Source of the DNA: Burkholderiales bacterium
GTDB taxonomy: Bacteria > Pseudomonadota > Gammaproteobacteria > Burkholderiales > Usitatibacteraceae
Assembly: GCA_025936275.1 (NCBI GenBank)
Contig: JAICTR010000139.1
Coordinates: 1-7,361, forward strand
Direction of reading: 5' to 3'
DNA length: 7,361 nucleotides
Shown here piece after piece: positions 5,101 to 7,361 of the stretch. Below the pieces are notes generated by a model that saw only the letters and a list, made by a program, of their open reading frames with translations, was not told where the DNA came from and made no database searches. Each line of letters opens with the position of its first letter. Position 1 is the first letter of the stretch. A program made the position numbers and the translations under genes.

Positions 5101-6399
5101 ATGGCTCATTCCGGCCCGAAGCCGCCCCATCCCGAGACCCTCGCGGTGCATGCCGGGCAGTCCCCCGACCCGGCCACCGGCTCGCGGGCGGTGCCGATCT
5201 ACCAGACCTCGTCGTTCGTCTTTCCCGACACGGACATCGCCGCGGCGCTCTTCAACATGGAGACGCCGGGCCATGTGTACTCCCGCCTTTCGAATCCCAC
5301 CGTCTCCGTATTCGAGGAACGCATGGTCGCTTTGGAGGATGGCGTGGGCGCCATCGCCACCGCGAGCGGCCAGGCGGCGCTGCACCTCGCGATCGCGACG
5401 CTCATGGGAAGCGGCGGCCACATCGTCGCCTCCTCGAGCCTCTACGGCGGCTCGCACAACCTCCTCGCGTACACGCTGCCGCGCTTCGGCATCGAGGCCA
5501 CGTTCGTCGCCGCCCGCGACCTCGATGCATGGCGCGCGGCGATCCGCCCGGAAACGCGCCTGCTCTTCGGCGAGAGCGTCGGCAACCCTTCGGTCGACGT
5601 GCTCGACGTTCGGTCGGTCGCGGCGATCGCCGAGGAGCGCCACGTGCCGCTGTTGGTCGACGGCACGGTGACGACGCCGGTGCTGGGGCGGCCCTTCGAG
5701 CAGGGCGCGCACCTCGTCGTGCACTCCGCCACCAAATTCCTCTCCGGCCACGGCATCGTGATCGGCGGCGTTCTCGTCGATGGCGGACGCTTCGATTGGG
5801 CCGCCGACGACCGCTTCCCGACGCTCACCGCGCCCTACGAAGGGTTCCACGGCATGGTGTTCGCCGAGGAGTCGTCGACCTCCGCGTTCCTGCTGCGGGC
5901 GCGCCGCGAGGGGCTGCGCGATTTCGGCGCATGCATGGCGCCCGCCACCGCGTTCCACATCCTGCAGGGGCTGGAGACGCTGCCGCTCAGGATGGCGCGG
6001 CACATCGAGAACACGGCGCGCATCGTGCGCTTCCTCGCGGCGCACCCGGCGGTGGCGCGCGTGAACCATCCCGATGTCGAGAGCCATCCCGACCATGCGC
6101 TGGCGAAGCGGCTCTACCCGCGCGGCGCGAGCGCGATCCTTTCGTTCGAGCTCGCGGGCGGGCGCGAGGCGGGACGGCGCTTCATCGAGGCGCTCGGGCT
6201 CTTCTCGCACCTCGCCAACATCGGCGATGCGAAGTCGCTGGTGATCCATCCGGCGACGACGACCCATTTCCGCATGGACGATGCGGCGCTCGCGGCGGCG
6301 GGCATCACGCCGGGCACGGTGCGCCTTTCGATCGGCCTCGAGCACCCCGACGACCTGGTCGAAGACCTGTCGCGCGCGCTGCGCGCCGCGAACCGGTAA
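5101..6399 (+). CDS. metY: O-acetylhomoserine aminocarboxypropyltransferase (sulfhydrylase)
   Basis: A 432-residue Cys/Met-metabolism PLP enzyme. It would make homocysteine (or methionine) from O-acetylhomoserine and sulfide (or methanethiol) in the cytosol. The long-form MetY pattern is clear: TLAVHAGQSPDPATGSRAVP (13-32), IYQTSSFVF, the phosphate-binding YSRLSNPT (60-67), ASGQAAL (88-94), the PLP lysine Lys212 in VVHSATKFLSGHG, and AKSLVIHPATTTH near residues 377-389. Length fits MetY (about 430) better than MetZ or MetB (about 390-400). The cofactor Asp is present (Asp187), but the usual following Asn is Gly188 (LLVDGTVTTP). The ATG is the only reasonable start, since an in-frame TAA lies 9 nt upstream; no Shine-Dalgarno sequence or clear promoter precedes it. 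The hydrolase gene follows after 5 nt. Acyl-donor preference (acetyl versus succinyl) is inferred from family. Confidence 0.88.
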   Translation: MAHSGPKPPHPETLAVHAGQSPDPATGSRAVPIYQTSSFVFPDTDIAAALFNMETPGHVYSRLSNPTVSVFEERMVALEDGVGAIATASGQAALHLAIATLMGSGGHIVASSSLYGGSHNLLAYTLPRFGIEATFVAARDLDAWRAAIRPETRLLFGESVGNPSVDVLDVRSVAAIAEERHVPLLVDGTVTTPVLGRPFEQGAHLVVHSATKFLSGHGIVIGGVLVDGGRFDWAADDRFPTLTAPYEGFHGMVFAEESSTSAFLLRARREGLRDFGACMAPATAFHILQGLETLPLRMARHIENTARIVRFLAAHPAVARVNHPDVESHPDHALAKRLYPRGASAILSFELAGGREAGRRFIEALGLFSHLANIGDAKSLVIHPATTTHFRMDDAALAAAGITPGTVRLSIGLEHPDDLVEDLSRALRAANR

Positions 6400-6404
6400 T
6401 CGCG

Positions 6405-7199
6405 ATGCAGTTCATCGTCGAGGGCTATCCCGCCTACGCCTACACGGGCGGCCGGCCGTTCGCGCCGGCGAAGGAAGCGGTGGTGATGGTGCACGGCGCG
6501 GCGTTCGACCACAGCGTGTGGCAATGGCAGTCGCGTTATCTCGCGCACCACGGGCACGCGGTGCTCGCCGTGGACCTGCCCGCGCACGGGCGCAGTCCCG
6601 GCGCGATCCGCACCTCGATCGAGGCGCTCGCGCGCTGGCTCGTCGCGTTCCTCGACGCGGCCGGCGTGGAGCGCGCGGCGCTGGTGGGCCACAGCATGGG
6701 GTCGCTGGTGACGCTCGCGGCGGCGCTCGCCGCTCCCGCGCGCATCTCGAGGCTCGCGCTCGTCGGCGCCTCGGTGCCGATGCCGGTCGGCGATGCGTTC
6801 CTCGCCGCCGCGCGCGACGATTCGCCCGCGGCGTTCGACATGGAGACGGTGTGGGGCCACGCGCGCGACGCGATGCTCGCCGCGAGCGCGGTGCCGGGCG
6901 CCTCGTTGATGGGCGCCAGCCGGCAGTTGAATGGCCACTCGCGCCGCGGCGTGCTCGCCGCCGACCTCGCCGCCTGCCACGCCTACCGCCCGGCGGACGA
7001 TGCGCTCGCGTCGCTCGCGGTGCCCACGCTGGTCGTCGCCGGACGGCGCGACCAGATGACGCCGTTGAAGGCCGGAAAGTCGGTCGCCGAGCGCATTCCC
7101 GGCGCGCGCTTCGTCGCGATCGATGCCGGCCACTCGATGATGAGCGAGGCGCCTCGGGCGACCCTGGCCGCGCTACGCGATTTCCTCGCGAAGCCTTGA
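6405..7199 (+). CDS. Alpha/beta fold hydrolase
   Basis: A 264-residue cytosolic alpha/beta hydrolase with a complete triad: nucleophile Ser97 in the elbow GHSMGS (95-100), Asp216 in VAGRRDQMTP and His243 in DAGHSMM. HGAAFDHS (30-37) supplies the oxyanion hole, DLPAHGRS (57-64) is the usual strand-4 region, and residues about 122-195 form the cap. It probably hydrolyses an ester, thioester or lactone, but the substrate cannot be told. It is too short and lacks the features of MetX-type homoserine acetyltransferases, so it is not the acyl-donor enzyme for metY. The gene begins 5 nt after the metY stop with no clear Shine-Dalgarno sequence, so it is probably co-transcribed and translationally coupled. 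The downstream gene converges, with 19 nt between stop codons. Family certain; physiological link to methionine synthesis unproven. Confidence 0.88.
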   Translation: MQFIVEGYPAYAYTGGRPFAPAKEAVVMVHGAAFDHSVWQWQSRYLAHHGHAVLAVDLPAHGRSPGAIRTSIEALARWLVAFLDAAGVERAALVGHSMGSLVTLAAALAAPARISRLALVGASVPMPVGDAFLAAARDDSPAAFDMETVWGHARDAMLAASAVPGASLMGASRQLNGHSRRGVLAADLAACHAYRPADDALASLAVPTLVVAGRRDQMTPLKAGKSVAERIPGARFVAIDAGHSMMSEAPRATLAALRDFLAKP

Positions 7200-7218
7200 T
7201 CGCAACCGCAGCGTAAGC

Positions 7219-7361
7219 TCAGGCGGCATCGGCGGCCGTGGCCGCATCCTGCGCGCGGCCCTCTTCCTGCTGCAGCCGCCACATCTCGGCGAAGCGGCCG
7301 TCGGCATCGAGGAGCTCGCGGAAGGAGCCGCGCTCGACGATGCGCCCATGGTCGAGCACCA
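7219..7361 (-). CDS. ABC exporter ATP-binding protein, C-terminal 46 residues (enters from the right edge)
   Basis: This is the last part of a larger gene. The visible peptide begins VLDHGRIVERGSFRELL and continues DADGRFAEMWRLQQEE. That is the conserved end of the nucleotide-binding domain of fused membrane/ATPase exporters (MsbA/HlyB type), in which V-x-D-x-G-x-I-V-E-x-G follows the switch histidine. An Ala-rich tail (AQDAATAADAA) closes the protein. Walker A, Walker B and the signature motif lie outside the window, so the substrate cannot be judged and a stand-alone ATPase is not excluded. It converges on the alpha/beta hydrolase gene. Confidence 0.82.
   Translation of the reverse strand, partial: VLDHGRIVERGSFRELLDADGRFAEMWRLQQEEGRAQDAATAADAA

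Noticed and set aside
5101..6399. Cystathionine gamma-synthase or methionine gamma-lyase as the identity of the PLP enzyme.
   Set aside because: The length of 432 residues and the AVHAGQ, YQTSSFVF and AKSLVIHPATTTH stretches fit long-form MetY better.
5049..7199. A 716-codon plus-strand open frame that looks like a large protein fused to the alpha/beta hydrolase.
   Set aside because: Its first part is a shifted-frame shadow of metY. The hydrolase fold starts at the ATG at 6405, and metY has its own complete frame.
7193..7224. An imperfect inverted repeat (GCCTTGA and TCAGGC) spanning the convergent stop codons of the hydrolase and ABC transporter genes, possibly a bidirectional terminator.
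   Set aside because: The stem is short with a bulge, the loop is about 19 nt, and no T-run follows on either strand.

Overview
The window is GC-rich and tightly packed, with short or overlapping gene junctions and little intergenic DNA. The mix of genes (a PBP7-type D-Ala-D-Ala endopeptidase, a long-form O-acetylhomoserine sulfhydrylase, a mandelate-racemase relative and palindromic GGGGTCTGTCCCC-type repeats) suggests a free-living proteobacterium, most likely a betaproteobacterium. No marker gene is present to fix this.

Left part, minus strand (1-1882): a type III polyketide synthase, a class I SAM-dependent methyltransferase and the N-terminus of an FAD-dependent oxidoreductase follow each other with 1-nt and 4-nt overlaps and run off the left edge. 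This is a small specialised-metabolite operon: the synthase would make an aromatic or pyrone scaffold, which the other two enzymes would methylate and oxidise or reduce. The product cannot be read from sequence.

Middle, minus strand (1980-4000): a 2-dehydropantoate 2-reductase (PanE/ApbA) family protein overlaps by 4 nt a close structural relative of mandelate racemase. Both have a telling substitution in the active site. The racemase relative keeps the metal ligands and the His/Asp dyad but has Arg where the (S)-specific base Lys166 should be. The reductase keeps Lys and Glu but lacks the two ketopantoate-binding Asn. Together they look like a 2-hydroxy/2-keto acid module of unknown substrate, lying 97 nt upstream of the polyketide synthase operon.

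At 4019-4099, between the reductase gene and the peptidase gene, sits a pair of 27-nt palindromic repeats separated by exactly 27 nt, of REP/BIME type. The distal copy follows the peptidase stop codon and could also act as its terminator.

Right part (4102-7361): the PBP7-type peptidase gene (minus strand) starts at TTG, with a good Shine-Dalgarno sequence and a sigma70-like promoter. It is divergent from a plus-strand pair, metY and an alpha/beta hydrolase gene, separated by 5 nt. The hydrolase gene converges with the 3' end of an ABC exporter ATP-binding protein gene that enters from the right edge.

No tRNA, rRNA, insertion sequence or CRISPR array was seen. No gene-free stretch exceeds about 105 bases. 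Many long open frames exist on the opposite strand or in shifted frames because of the high GC content; these were judged to be shadows.
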